Below are positions 1-8,206 of a DNA stretch of 64,000 bases, piece after piece. Made by a program: the position numbers and the translations under genes. The stretch is from assembly GCF_030269325.1 (NCBI RefSeq), contig NZ_BSTD01000007.1, positions 248,001 to 312,000 of the forward strand. The letters are read 5' to 3'. The DNA comes from Amycolatopsis sp. NBRC 101858 (GTDB lineage: Bacteria > Actinomycetota > Actinomycetes > Mycobacteriales > Pseudonocardiaceae). Within the stretch, counting starts at the first letter, position 1, and each line of letters opens with the position of its first letter. A model generated the notes under the pieces. It was not told the DNA's origin. It saw only the letters and a list, made by a program, of their open reading frames with translations, and ran no database searches.

Positions 1-517
1 CCCGGTCGGCCTCGACCTTCTTGTCGCCGACGTCGCCCGGAACGGTGAGGACCGCGGGGCCACCCCGGCTGATCGCCGTGCGGACCGCGATCTCCAGCAG
101 ACCGGGGATCTGCTCGGGCGAGGTCACGGTGGCGCGGAAGACCGCGACGTCGGTGAACAGCAGGTCGTTGTCGACCTCCTGGAACATCTCCGTGCCGATG
201 TCGGCCTGCGGGACCTGCCCGGCGATGGCCAGCACGGGAGCGTGGCTCTTCGCGGCGTCGTAAAGGCCGTTGAGCAGGTGCACCGAGCCGGGGCCGACGG
301 TGCCCATGCAAACGCCGATGGTGTCGCCCAGCTGGGCCTGCGCGCCGGCGGCGAACGCGGCGGCTTCCTCGTGCCGGCAGCCGATCCACTCGATGCGCTC
401 GGCGCGGCGGATGGCGTCGGTGAGCGGGTTGAGGGCGTCACCGACGACGCCGAACACGTGCGTGACGCCGAGCTGGGCGAGGCTGTCGACGATGACCTGG
501 GCGACGGTGCGGGTCAC
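1..517 (-). CDS. Thiamine-diphosphate-dependent enzyme, pyruvate oxidase/dehydrogenase (PoxB-like), partial
   Basis: N-terminal 172 residues of a ThDP-dependent enzyme; the rest lies beyond the left edge. Visible are the Pyr-domain signatures of the family: HVFGVVGDALNPL near residue 20, the RHEEAAAFAA stretch with the ThDP-activating glutamate, and the GTVGPGSVHLLNGLYDA loop that follows it. Members oxidatively decarboxylate pyruvate to acetate or acetyl phosphate, often at the membrane with FAD. The GTG start at 515-517 is chosen because a perfect AGGAGGA Shine-Dalgarno sits at 521-527. It follows the FMN glutamate-synthase-like gene by 13 bases on the same strand, so the two are co-transcribed. 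Acetolactate synthase-type relatives cannot be fully excluded from the N-terminus alone. Confidence 0.85.
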   Translation of the reverse strand, partial: MTRTVAQVIVDSLAQLGVTHVFGVVGDALNPLTDAIRRAERIEWIGCRHEEAAAFAAGAQAQLGDTIGVCMGTVGPGSVHLLNGLYDAAKSHAPVLAIAGQVPQADIGTEMFQEVDNDLLFTDVAVFRATVTSPEQIPGLLEIAVRTAISRGGPAVLTVPGDVGDKKVEADR

Positions 518-530
518 GAATCCTCCTGGG

Positions 531-2114
531 TCAGACGGTGAAGTGGTCGGGGTCGGCCGCGGCCCAGTCCGCCGCCCACCCCGGCGGGGCCTCGGACAGG
601 AGCTGCTCGGGCGCGAGCCAGTCGTAGAGCTCGGCGTAGGACAGCACGTGGTGGGGATCGACGCGGCGGCGCAGCAGGTGCGGCCGCAGCTCGGCGGGAA
701 ACCGGACGCCCATCGACGCCATGATCTGCTGGGCGCCGGTGACGGTGGCGCGCTGGAACCGTTCCACGCGCAGGGATTTATCGGCGACGTCCAGGGCGCG
801 GGCGCGGCGGGCGTCCTGGGTGGTGACGCCGACCGGGCAGGTGTTGGTGTGGCAGCGCTGCGCCTGGATGCAGCCGACGGCGAACATCATCGCCCGGGCG
901 GCGTTGGTGTAGTCCGCGCCCTGGACGAGGCGTTTGACGATGTCGGCGCCGGTGGCGACCTTCCCGCTCGCGCCGAGCTTGATCCGGTCGCGCAGCCCGG
1001 TGCCGACCAGTGCGTTGTGGACGGTGATCAGGCCTTCGGTCAGCGGCGTCCCGATGTGGTCGGCGAACTCCAGCGGCGCGGCCCCGGTGCCGCCTTCGGC
1101 GCCGTCGACGATGATGAAGTCCGGGGCGGTGCCTTCGGCGAGCATCGCCTTGCAGACGGCGAGGAACTGGCTTCGCGAGCCGACGCAGAGCTTGAACCCG
1201 GTCGGTTTGCCGCCCGCCAGCTCGCGCATCTCGGCGATGAACCAGATCAGCTCCCGCGGGGTGGAGAACATCCGGTGGTACGGCGGCGAGATGACGGTCT
1301 GCCCCTGCGGGACGTCGCGGACGCGGGCGATTTCCGCGTTCACCTTGCCGCCGGGCAGCACGCCGCCGATGCCGGGTTTGGCGCCCTGGGACAGTTTCAG
1401 CGAGACGCACTTCACCGCGTCGTGGGCTGCTTTGTCGGAGAACTCCGTTTTGTCGAACCCTCCGTCAGAGGTGCGGCAGCCGAAGTAGCCGGTGCCGATC
1501 TCCCAGACGAGGTCGCCGCCGTGGCGCAGGTGGTACTCCGAGAGGCCGCCTTCGCCGGTGTCGTGGGCGAAGCCGCCCAGCGCGGCACCCCGGTTGAGGG
1601 CCAGGATCGCGTTGGCCGAGAGTGAGCCGAAGCTCATCGCGGACACGTTGAGCAGGGCCATGTCGTAGGGCTTGGTGCAGTCCGGGCCGCCGATCCGGAT
1701 CTTCGGCGGACTGTCCGGCGGCGACACCGGGGCCATCGAGTGCACGAGCGACTCGTACCCGTCGGCGTAGACGTCGCGTTCGGTGCCGAACGGCTCTTCG
1801 GCGTCGGTGCCCTTGGCGCGCTGGTAGACGATGCTGCGGACGTCGCGGTCGAAGGGGCGGCCGTCGAAGTTGCGTTCGATGAAGTACTGCTGCAGTTCGG
1901 GCCGCAGCGCCTCGAGCAGGAACCGCAGATGCCCGAGCACCGGGTAGTTCCGCAGCACCGAATGCTTACGCTGGCGCAGGTCCCGGCAGCCGACGCCGGC
2001 GACGAGCAGCAGCGGCGCCGCGAGCAGCCACCACCACGGGCCGGCGAACACAGCAAGCGCGACGGCACCCAGCGCCACGAGGGACAACACGCCGACCGCA
2101 CCGAATCTGAGCAC
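531..2114 (-). CDS. FMN-binding glutamate synthase family protein (membrane-anchored)
   Basis: 527 residues, the usual length of the stand-alone FMN/Fe-S glutamate-synthase-domain proteins of actinobacteria. Residues about 5-42 form one or two hydrophobic membrane segments; the rest is the TIM-barrel that binds FMN (NVSAMSFGSLS, GEGGLSEYHL, DFIIVDGAEGGTGAAP) and the cysteine cluster RCHTNTCPVGV that ligates a 3Fe-4S centre. The amidotransferase domain of true GltB is absent, so the physiological reaction is uncertain; an FMN-linked oxidoreductase on the inner membrane face is the safest reading. The GTG at 2112-2114 has no clear Shine-Dalgarno. First gene of an operon with the ThDP enzyme downstream. 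Confidence 0.9.
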   Translation of the reverse strand: MLRFGAVGVLSLVALGAVALAVFAGPWWWLLAAPLLLVAGVGCRDLRQRKHSVLRNYPVLGHLRFLLEALRPELQQYFIERNFDGRPFDRDVRSIVYQRAKGTDAEEPFGTERDVYADGYESLVHSMAPVSPPDSPPKIRIGGPDCTKPYDMALLNVSAMSFGSLSANAILALNRGAALGGFAHDTGEGGLSEYHLRHGGDLVWEIGTGYFGCRTSDGGFDKTEFSDKAAHDAVKCVSLKLSQGAKPGIGGVLPGGKVNAEIARVRDVPQGQTVISPPYHRMFSTPRELIWFIAEMRELAGGKPTGFKLCVGSRSQFLAVCKAMLAEGTAPDFIIVDGAEGGTGAAPLEFADHIGTPLTEGLITVHNALVGTGLRDRIKLGASGKVATGADIVKRLVQGADYTNAARAMMFAVGCIQAQRCHTNTCPVGVTTQDARRARALDVADKSLRVERFQRATVTGAQQIMASMGVRFPAELRPHLLRRRVDPHHVLSYAELYDWLAPEQLLSEAPPGWAADWAAADPDHFTV

Positions 2115-2304
2115 GATTCGAAGCTAGCCGCGTCGCTGGTCAGCCGCAGGCCGAGCGCGGCGATACCAGCACCGATGGGGTATTCGTCCGACACGCAACG
2201 CACGCCGCACCTCAGACATCTCCCCCGGCGCAGCCAAGGGAACCCTGACGACAGCGAAATACGAAGGACCGCTCAGCGGACTCCAACCCGGACGTGCATG
2301 CCGG

Positions 2305-3021
2305 CTACTTCAGCACACTGACCGCGCGGGCAATGGCCAGCAGCGACGTCAGCAATGCCGCGACACTCTGCACCGCCATCAGCACCTTCGCCCGCGAGGA
2401 CAGCGGCATGGTGTCGGTGGGACTGAACGCCGTCGAGTTGGTCACCGACACATACAGATAGTCCACCAGGGTCGGCACCCAATCGGACTTGACGCTGGAC
2501 CCCGCGGCGACTTCCTCGACGGTGTCGGCGTTCTCGTCCTGGGAGAACCGGAAGTCGGCCAGCGGGAAGTCGCTGCGGCCGGACTGGGTGCGCTTGACCG
2601 GGCCACCGCGGTCCAGCTCCCAATAGGCCAGGCCGAACGCGATCACGTTGGTCAGCCACACCTGCAGCGCACCCAGCAGCAAAGCCTGGCCACTGTCGGC
2701 CGCGCCGGCGACCAAGTCGTGGATGAGCAGGGCCAGCGCCCCGAGATTGGTCCCCGCGATGACCACGACCAACGACAGGGACAGGACGCGGGAGAGCCGG
2801 GTCTGCCGCGTGACCCGCCGCGGGTTGATCGCGGTCAGCGGGATCAGCAGCGCGAACTCGAGCACGGGCACGACGAACCGGGGAGCGACCAGCAGCTGCT
2901 GCGGCAGCGCCAGGTAGAGCACGATGGCGACCAGCGTCGCAACGGCAGCCGGCAACCGGGCTTCGCCGCGGCGTTGATGGCGGGGATGGCGGGTGGAGGC
3001 CTCGGCGCGGTCGGCAGGCAT
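2305..3021 (-). CDS. Multipass membrane protein, ion-channel-like
   Basis: 238 residues with a basic N-terminus followed by four to five hydrophobic segments (about residues 25-45, 50-65, 75-100, 110-130 and 215-235). Between the last two helices lies DYLYVSVTNSTAFSPTDTMP, which resembles the pore-loop region of small two-helix channel or DUF1345-type membrane proteins. The internal ATG at 3019-3021 is preferred over a longer upstream frame because GAGGAG lies 7-13 bases before it. The gene stands alone between two oppositely organised regions. Function is not known; a cation-channel-like role is an inference from the loop. Confidence 0.65.
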   Translation of the reverse strand: MPADRAEASTRHPRHQRRGEARLPAAVATLVAIVLYLALPQQLLVAPRFVVPVLEFALLIPLTAINPRRVTRQTRLSRVLSLSLVVVIAGTNLGALALLIHDLVAGAADSGQALLLGALQVWLTNVIAFGLAYWELDRGGPVKRTQSGRSDFPLADFRFSQDENADTVEEVAAGSSVKSDWVPTLVDYLYVSVTNSTAFSPTDTMPLSSRAKVLMAVQSVAALLTSLLAIARAVSVLK

Positions 3022-3151
3022 GGCGGGCGGCTCCTCGCGGACGGCCGCTGACCGGCCCCTGTGATCGACGAGGCAGCCTAACCCTTTGGCGTGTCCGTTC
3101 CCCGGCCACCGGCAGCGGACCCGCCGCAGCCCGGCACCGCCGCGACCCTGC

Positions 3152-3253
3152 ATCATCGACCTGACCGCAGTCACGTTCATCTCCCGCACGGGGATCAACG
3201 TGATGATGAACCGGCGGCGCGACTACCCCACACCACTGCACCTGCACCCGGTC
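3152..3253 (+). pseudogene. Remnant of a STAS-domain gene
   Basis: A short open stretch reads IIDLTAVTFISRTGINVMMN, which lines up with VIIDLSKVSFCSAGALGVLL of the intact STAS protein 450 bases downstream. Only this core strand-helix motif is left: there is no start, no N-terminal strand and no in-frame C-terminus. It is best read as the debris of a tandem anti-anti-sigma paralogue. Confidence 0.5.
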
Positions 3254-3610
3254 CTGCTGCCGCCGTCGGCCACGGCTGTGGAACCGGCTTGGCGTCACCG
3301 CCCTGCTCAGCATCCATCCCACGCGCGCCGCCGCGCATGAGTTGCCGCGCTGGTTCGCTACCCGGCTTCCTGACGCGGTTTCGACGACGAGAATTCCAGC
3401 GTCGTCCAGCCGATGTGGTGATCTTGACCGTGACTGGTTGTGCAGGTCGCTGCCCGTGCCGGTACCGTCGAAATCGCTGCGGTTGAGACCGACAGCCGCT
3501 GCCGAGCACCGCACCAGGCTCCCGCACCGCGCGGGGCCGGCGGGGTAAAGCAGGGCTGCACGAATGATCTCGATGGGCTCTGGCTGCCTCGCCTCCGACC
3601 GGAGGTCACG

Positions 3611-4003
3611 ATGCGCGCCACCGCCCGCCAAACCCACTCCAGAGCACTCGCGATGACCGTCTCGACCAGCTGCGGACACGTCATACTGAACGTCCGCGGC
3701 GAACTGGACGCCGCCACCGTCGACGAGTTCGCCGATCTCGCCGACCACTTGCTCAGCGACCGCCAGGCGGCGGTGATCATCGACCTGTCGAAGGTCTCGT
3801 TCTGCTCCGCCGGCGCCCTCGGCGTCCTGCTGCGGCTGACCAGCGACGCCGACGGCCACGGCACTCCACTGGCAATCCTCGCCACCCAACCCGCCGTGCT
3901 CCGCCCGATCCAGATCCTGGGGCTGCAGCCCGTCCTCCCCGTGCACACCACACTCGCCGACGCCTCCAGCTGGCTGGAGCTGCTGCCCAGGCTCACTCCG
4001 TAG
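3611..4003 (+). CDS. STAS-domain anti-sigma factor antagonist
   Basis: 130 residues covering one complete STAS domain: the opening strand HVILNVRGELDAATVDEF, then VIIDLSKVSFCSAGALGVLL with the conserved serine that an anti-sigma kinase phosphorylates in SpoIIAA/RsbV-type proteins, and a C-terminal helix. Such proteins bind and neutralise an RsbW-like kinase so that an alternative sigma factor is released. No kinase or sigma gene is adjacent, so it is an orphan whose partner lies elsewhere. The ATG at 3611 has GGAGG at 3601-3605; a longer upstream frame lacks any support. Confidence 0.85.
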   Translation: MRATARQTHSRALAMTVSTSCGHVILNVRGELDAATVDEFADLADHLLSDRQAAVIIDLSKVSFCSAGALGVLLRLTSDADGHGTPLAILATQPAVLRPIQILGLQPVLPVHTTLADASSWLELLPRLTP

Positions 4004-4212
4004 CTCGTCATGGCGGCGACCTGCACCTCGGTAGAAATGGCGTTCTGCGTTCCGGCATTGCACGACCAAGGCAGCCCAGACCTCGGCGCTGACGTCCTCG
4101 GGCAACGTGGGGACGCGTTCCTCAGCACCGCATTGAGCCGGCTCGACGCTGACGGGCGCTAGCCGGACCTCACCCCTACGCCGGCCGACGCGCATCGGGG
4201 CATGATGGCTCC

Positions 4213-4842
4213 GTGACGGTCGAGAAGGCGATGCCGGAGCTACGACAGCGGCAGACCGAGCTGACCGCGTTGCTGCGTGAGCGCGCGAGTATCTATCCGG
4301 ACGTCCCGGGACGCTGCTACTCCAGCATCGAGGCCCTCCTGCTGGAGCAGGGCCGATGGTTCACACCCGCCGACCTGCCCGACGGTGCGGAGCGCGGGCC
4401 CGAGCGTCGCTGCTACGCCAACGCCAGCCTCCACAGCGAGGTTCACGGACTCATCTACGTTGAAGGGTTCGCGCTCGCCGCCTCTCGCCTCCACACCGCG
4501 CACGCCTGGTGCACCCGTCCCGACGGAACGGTCGAAGACCCGACCTGGGGCGGCGACGGGCTCGCCTACCTGGGCATCCCGTTCACGCCCACGTACTTGC
4601 TCGAACACGAGGCCGACGCCGGGGCGTACGCGGTGCTGTTCGACCAGCACCGCACCGGCTGGCAGCTGCTGACCCGAGGCCTGCCCGAGCACGCGCTCGC
4701 GCCGGTCGGGCTGCCCCTGCGGCTCGCGTCGTTGGCTCGTCAGCGGCCGATCAAGGCGTCATGCAGATGCTCGTCGAGTTCGGCGACGAAGTCCTCGGTC
4801 CGCCATGGCCGAAGCGCCTGCCGGACAAGACGAACCCGCTGA
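4213..4842 (+). CDS. Hypothetical protein with Cys-His-Asp (papain/transglutaminase-like) arrangement
   Basis: 209 residues. The core (about 30-160) reads CYSSIEALLLEQGRW, later RRCYANASLHS, then HTAHAWCTRPDGTVEDPTW. The last segment, H-A-W with D-G-x-V-x-D-P-T-W, is the pattern seen around the catalytic His and Asp of transglutaminase/papain-like folds, with a cysteine upstream, but this is inference from motif shape. The last 35 residues (after LRLASLARQ) are Ser/Arg-rich, have atypical composition and overlap the convergent regulator gene by 103 bases. The true C-terminus may therefore have been lost or shifted near 4740. Confidence 0.6.
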   Translation: MTVEKAMPELRQRQTELTALLRERASIYPDVPGRCYSSIEALLLEQGRWFTPADLPDGAERGPERRCYANASLHSEVHGLIYVEGFALAASRLHTAHAWCTRPDGTVEDPTWGGDGLAYLGIPFTPTYLLEHEADAGAYAVLFDQHRTGWQLLTRGLPEHALAPVGLPLRLASLARQRPIKASCRCSSSSATKSSVRHGRSACRTRRTR

Positions 4843-6107
4843 GTAGCCACACGACCTCCCGTCGCCGACGCCACGTCAATGGCGTCGTGCAGGCCCGCGA
4901 CGCATGCGCGCGGGTCGCCCAGCTTTAGCCGCGCCAATGCGAGGTCCGAGGTCACGATGCCGCGCTGCACGGCGTCTCGGGACGTCCTCAGCGATTCGAG
5001 CGAACGTTCAAGGCTGCTGTGCGCGTGGCCGGCGTCGCCCGCGTGGAGTGCGCACAAGCCGTCGAATCCCCTGAGCCGCTCGCCGTCGAACCCCTGGTGC
5101 GGATCGTCCATCGACAGCTGGTCGACGGTCGTCCACGCCCGACTGATCGCCTCGGCCGCGTCCCTCGACTGGCCTGCTCGAGCGTTGATCTCGGCGTGAA
5201 CGGCATGAGCACGCGCACGGACGGCATAGCTCGACCCCCGATGAGCATCGACGGTCGCCGCTCGGGCGATCTCCCGTGCCAGTCGATGGTCGCCCGTCGC
5301 GTGGAGCGTCACCATGGTGTGGCTTGTCCGGATCATCGCGCGGAGACTTCGATCCTTCAGCCCGCCGGCAGCCTGGGTCGCCTCCGCGTAAAAGCCCATT
5401 GCCGCCTCGTCGTCACGCGTCTCGAAGGCCAGGCGCGCGGCGAGCGCAAACGCCGCGGCCGCCAGCGTCGGCAAGTCCGCAGGGCGTCGGCCAGATTGCG
5501 ACGCTAGGAGCCGACACGCGTCGACGACGGGAGCGAGCTGGAGCTGCAACCTGACGAACGGCTGCGCGCCCACCTGTCGGTCGATCGAAACAACCGCCTC
5601 GTGCAGGCTGGGAATGACCTCGTCGAGATTCGATCGCCCCAATTCGGCCGTTGCCACGCTCGCGCGCGTGGCGGGCTGCAGCAGCATCGCCAAGTCGGTG
5701 CCCTCGGCCCCGGCGCACGTGGCGATCACCTCGACGATTTCCTGAATTCGGGGCGACGTCACGTCGAAGTACCGGAACGCCTCCAGAAGGAGTTCGAAGT
5801 CCGAACCCGGCCCCAAGCCGACTTGTCCCGTCGGCGTGCTGGCGTAGACGTGCGCCAGCACGACCTGGTATCGCTCCCCCGGATTGGTTCCATCGTCGAT
5901 GCTCTCCCATCGGGCGACGGCACGCCGGATGCTCGATCGCTGGCTGGCCGCCAGGGACGCCATGCCCAGCTGACGCGCCGATTCCTGCAGTGCACGCGCC
6001 AGGTCGGCCCACGACCAGCCGCGCGAAACGCGCAGCCGGCGCAGAATGCGCGCCCCGGTCTGCCTTCCTGTAGCCACGATATTCAGTACACCATTCGACG
6101 AGGTCAA
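4740..6107 (-). CDS. HTH-TPR transcriptional regulator
   Basis: 455 residues. Residues about 18-80 form a lambda-repressor-type helix-turn-helix with an insertion (ILRRLRVSRGWSWADLARAL ... RRAVARWESIDDG), followed by a long alpha-helical repeat region with TPR-like periodicity to the C-terminus. This layout is typical of actinomycete regulators related to NsdA/BldD-type proteins that sense a ligand or peptide through the TPRs. The TTG start at 6105-6107 overlaps the stop of the SLOG gene as TTGA, so translation is coupled. It is the second gene of that two-gene operon, and its product probably regulates in response to whatever the SLOG protein makes or binds. Confidence 0.75.
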   Translation of the reverse strand: MTSSNGVLNIVATGRQTGARILRRLRVSRGWSWADLARALQESARQLGMASLAASQRSSIRRAVARWESIDDGTNPGERYQVVLAHVYASTPTGQVGLGPGSDFELLLEAFRYFDVTSPRIQEIVEVIATCAGAEGTDLAMLLQPATRASVATAELGRSNLDEVIPSLHEAVVSIDRQVGAQPFVRLQLQLAPVVDACRLLASQSGRRPADLPTLAAAAFALAARLAFETRDDEAAMGFYAEATQAAGGLKDRSLRAMIRTSHTMVTLHATGDHRLAREIARAATVDAHRGSSYAVRARAHAVHAEINARAGQSRDAAEAISRAWTTVDQLSMDDPHQGFDGERLRGFDGLCALHAGDAGHAHSSLERSLESLRTSRDAVQRGIVTSDLALARLKLGDPRACVAGLHDAIDVASATGGRVATQRVRLVRQALRPWRTEDFVAELDEHLHDALIGR

Positions 6108-6592
6108 AGTGGAACGACCAAACGCGGTTTGCCCTGTTCAGCTGCGTAATTGAGCGTATACCAGGTGCCTTGGGCCTGATTCGTGCCGCGCGGAAATCCG
6201 ATCACCAGTTCGCTGCGATCCACCATCCACCGGTTCCGCGCGTGGTATGCGGCACCGCCGAGCGCGTCGGCACGGAGCTCGACGACGTCGACTAGGCGTC
6301 CTGCTCGGCGGCAGGCGCTGATCGCGGCCGCTGCTTCGGCGGGCTGATCGGTCACCGTGCACGGAACGACGACGCACAGTTCGGAGTTCGTCCGGTCGCA
6401 GAGCCAGCTCAACGCGAAGGTGTCGATGCCGACGGCGCCTCCTACGTGGAAGAGCGTGCCTGCGTCCGCGAACGGTCGCAGGTAGGCCTCGAACAACGAG
6501 TCGACTCGCTCCCTGTCTGGCTCGCCGATGGAGCGCGTCCCGGTAATCGTCACCCGCCGTCCCAACTCAGTTGCCCCGTCCCGTGTCACCAA
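6104..6592 (-). CDS. SLOG-fold (DprA/YpsA-like Rossmann) protein
   Basis: 162 residues. A first strand VTITGTRSIG is followed by the nucleotide-binding turn FHVGGAVGIDTFALSWL and by RNRWMVDRSELVIGFP, which are the hallmark glycine loop and the RN...D...IGF motif of SLOG/DprA-like Rossmann domains. Family members bind or process nucleotides or sense nucleotide-derived signals. The TTG at 6590-6592 (GGAG seven bases upstream) or the next codon GTG could start it. The stop overlaps the start of the HTH-TPR regulator, making a sensor-regulator pair plausible. The exact ligand is unknown. Confidence 0.75.
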   Translation of the reverse strand: MVTRDGATELGRRVTITGTRSIGEPDRERVDSLFEAYLRPFADAGTLFHVGGAVGIDTFALSWLCDRTNSELCVVVPCTVTDQPAEAAAAISACRRAGRLVDVVELRADALGGAAYHARNRWMVDRSELVIGFPRGTNQAQGTWYTLNYAAEQGKPRLVVPL

Positions 6593-6674
6593 ATGTCATC
6601 TCCCTCGACGCCGCCGTCCACGGTCTCATGAGCACAGGTTCAACGGAAAGATCAAGGGGCTGTGCGTGGGAACC

Positions 6675-7118
6675 ATGACCGACGCGGTGGACGTCGCCGG
6701 AGTGCTTTGCGGTTGCACGGTCGGCTTTGCCGGGCTTCTGCTCTGCGGGTGGTGGCTGTGGTCGCGATTCGCCCGACCGCACGGCCAGCATGCCAACCTC
6801 GACGAGCGTACTTCGGCCATTCGTCTCCAGCGCGACGCGCACCCGGTTGAAGCTCGGCTATCGGGACCGAGCCGGACGTCGCAGGTAGACCGGCCGGTTT
6901 GCTGCCGGACCGGCGATTCCGTACAGCCGGTCACCGTTTTCTCGCCAGCACCTCCCAAGACCGTCCACCGAGCCTCGGTCGTCGCCGCATTCTTCGACTC
7001 AGCGACTCGTCGCGATCTTCCGCCCGTTGGCTCTCCGCTGCCGCGTACGTCCGAAGGCTGGGCGCCCCACCGCGGCAACCTCGTCGAAGACGGCGCAGCT
7101 CATGTCTCGAACGCCTGA
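6675..7118 (+). CDS. Possible small membrane-anchored protein
   Basis: 147 residues starting at ATG 6675 with one strong membrane segment (VAGVLCGCTVGFAGLLLCGW, residues 8-27) followed by WSRFARP and a long Pro/Arg/Ser-rich tail without recognisable domain. It overlaps the start of the methyltransferase by 17 bases. The N-terminal helix looks genuine, but the tail could be non-coding read-through in GC-rich DNA. No family was recognised. Confidence 0.35.
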   Translation: MTDAVDVAGVLCGCTVGFAGLLLCGWWLWSRFARPHGQHANLDERTSAIRLQRDAHPVEARLSGPSRTSQVDRPVCCRTGDSVQPVTVFSPAPPKTVHRASVVAAFFDSATRRDLPPVGSPLPRTSEGWAPHRGNLVEDGAAHVSNA

Positions 7119-7986
7119 CCAGGCGCCGGCATGGAACCGGCCTGTGGGCACGGACCCGGCGCGGGCGAACCTCCCCTACCTCTACGACGCCTTCCTCGTC
7201 GGCAAGGACGCCCACGACATCGAACTCGACACCAGACGCCACCTCGAAGCTGTGTCCAAGGACATCGGCTACGTCTTCACCTCCGAGCACGCCACCCACC
7301 AGCGGATCGCCCGCTACCTCGCCGGGCACGTGCACCACCTCGTCATCGCCGGAGCAGTCCTCCCGGGCTCCCGCACCGACGACCTCCACCACGTCGTCCG
7401 CCGCGCCAACCCGGCCTCGGCCATCACCTACGTCGAGCACGACCCGCTCGCCGCCGCCGTGCAGCGCGCGATCGCCGAGGACCGCGCGAACGACATCCGG
7501 GTCGTCGAGACCGACCCGCTCGACCCGGCCGAGATGTGGCTGGCACTGCGCGAGGACCAGGCCATCATCGCTGACCACCCGATCGGGTTGCTCCTCGGCG
7601 GTGTCCTGTCCTTCCACGGCGGAACACGCACCGACGTCGCGGACGTCGTCCAAGCCCACATCGCCCAGCTGCCCGCCGGATCGTTCCTCGCCCTGACCCA
7701 CCTGTTCGACCCCGAAACCCCCGAGCACACCCCCGTCGCCATCGCCCTGGAAGAGAAGCTGCGGACGAGCGCGCTCGGCCGCGGCGCCGTCGCCACGCGC
7801 AGCGAGGTCGAAGCCATGCTCAAGGGAACCGACCTGCTCCCGCCCGGCATCGTCCAAGCCGACACCTGGTGGCCCGACGGCCCCCTCCCCCACCACGACA
7901 CCACGCCCCTCGTGACCGCGGCCGTCAGCCGGATCAAGCCGCCCAAGAGCACTCCCACCGAAGGTTCTCGCAGCTCACCTCCCTGA
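7102..7986 (+). CDS. DUF574-type SAM-dependent methyltransferase-like protein
   Basis: 294 residues, the family's usual 270-290 plus a short tail. The architecture is that of the actinobacterial S-adenosylmethionine methyltransferase family Methyltransf_19/DUF574: RANLPYLYDAFLVGKDAHDIE at the N-terminus, then the Rossmann core with HLVIAGAVLPGSRTDDLHHV, ITYVEHDPLAAA, and a C-terminal PGIVQADTWWPDGP. The canonical SAM motif of the family (D-I-G-T-G-L-P-T) is here replaced by VIAGAVLPG, so cofactor binding may be impaired or altered. ATG 7102 is the first start that avoids a low-complexity N-terminus. It lies directly upstream of an XRE/DUF5753 regulator, a common neighbourhood for this family. 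Confidence 0.8.
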   Translation: MSRTPDQAPAWNRPVGTDPARANLPYLYDAFLVGKDAHDIELDTRRHLEAVSKDIGYVFTSEHATHQRIARYLAGHVHHLVIAGAVLPGSRTDDLHHVVRRANPASAITYVEHDPLAAAVQRAIAEDRANDIRVVETDPLDPAEMWLALREDQAIIADHPIGLLLGGVLSFHGGTRTDVADVVQAHIAQLPAGSFLALTHLFDPETPEHTPVAIALEEKLRTSALGRGAVATRSEVEAMLKGTDLLPPGIVQADTWWPDGPLPHHDTTPLVTAAVSRIKPPKSTPTEGSRSSPP

Positions 7987-8062
7987 GCAGCGAGAACCCG
8001 GACACACGCTGCGCCGACCAGCACAGCAACCCCCATCCGGCCAGACCGGGACGTGTCCGGGA

Positions 8063-8086
8063 GCCGGTCGTCACGACACGACCGGC
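8063..8086. repeat. Perfect 9-bp hairpin
   Basis: GCCGGTCGT and ACGACCGGC face each other across six bases in the space between the methyltransferase and the XRE regulator. It forms a pair with the larger hairpin just downstream. Confidence 0.6.
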
Positions 8087-8124
8087 AACACCTGGCCGGG
8101 ACCGCACACCCGGCCGGACAACAC

Positions 8125-8166
8125 GTCGTGCCCTCCGGGTCGCAACCGACGCCCGGAGGGCACGAC
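8125..8166. terminator. Perfect 15-bp hairpin after the methyltransferase gene
   Basis: Arms 8125-8139 and 8152-8166 are exact complements around a 12-base loop; there is no T run. In high-GC actinomycetes such U-less hairpins commonly end transcripts, and this one lies between the methyltransferase stop (7986) and the regulator start (8207). A 5' leader structure of the regulator mRNA is the alternative. Confidence 0.55.
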
Positions 8167-8206
8167 CCACAGCCTGGATCAGCCCGAATCGCAGGCCAAA
8201 GACCCA

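Noticed and set aside
2273..4195. 640-codon open frame on the minus strand
   Set aside because: Spans three supported genes and two intergenic gaps in a non-coding frame; no domain and skewed composition.
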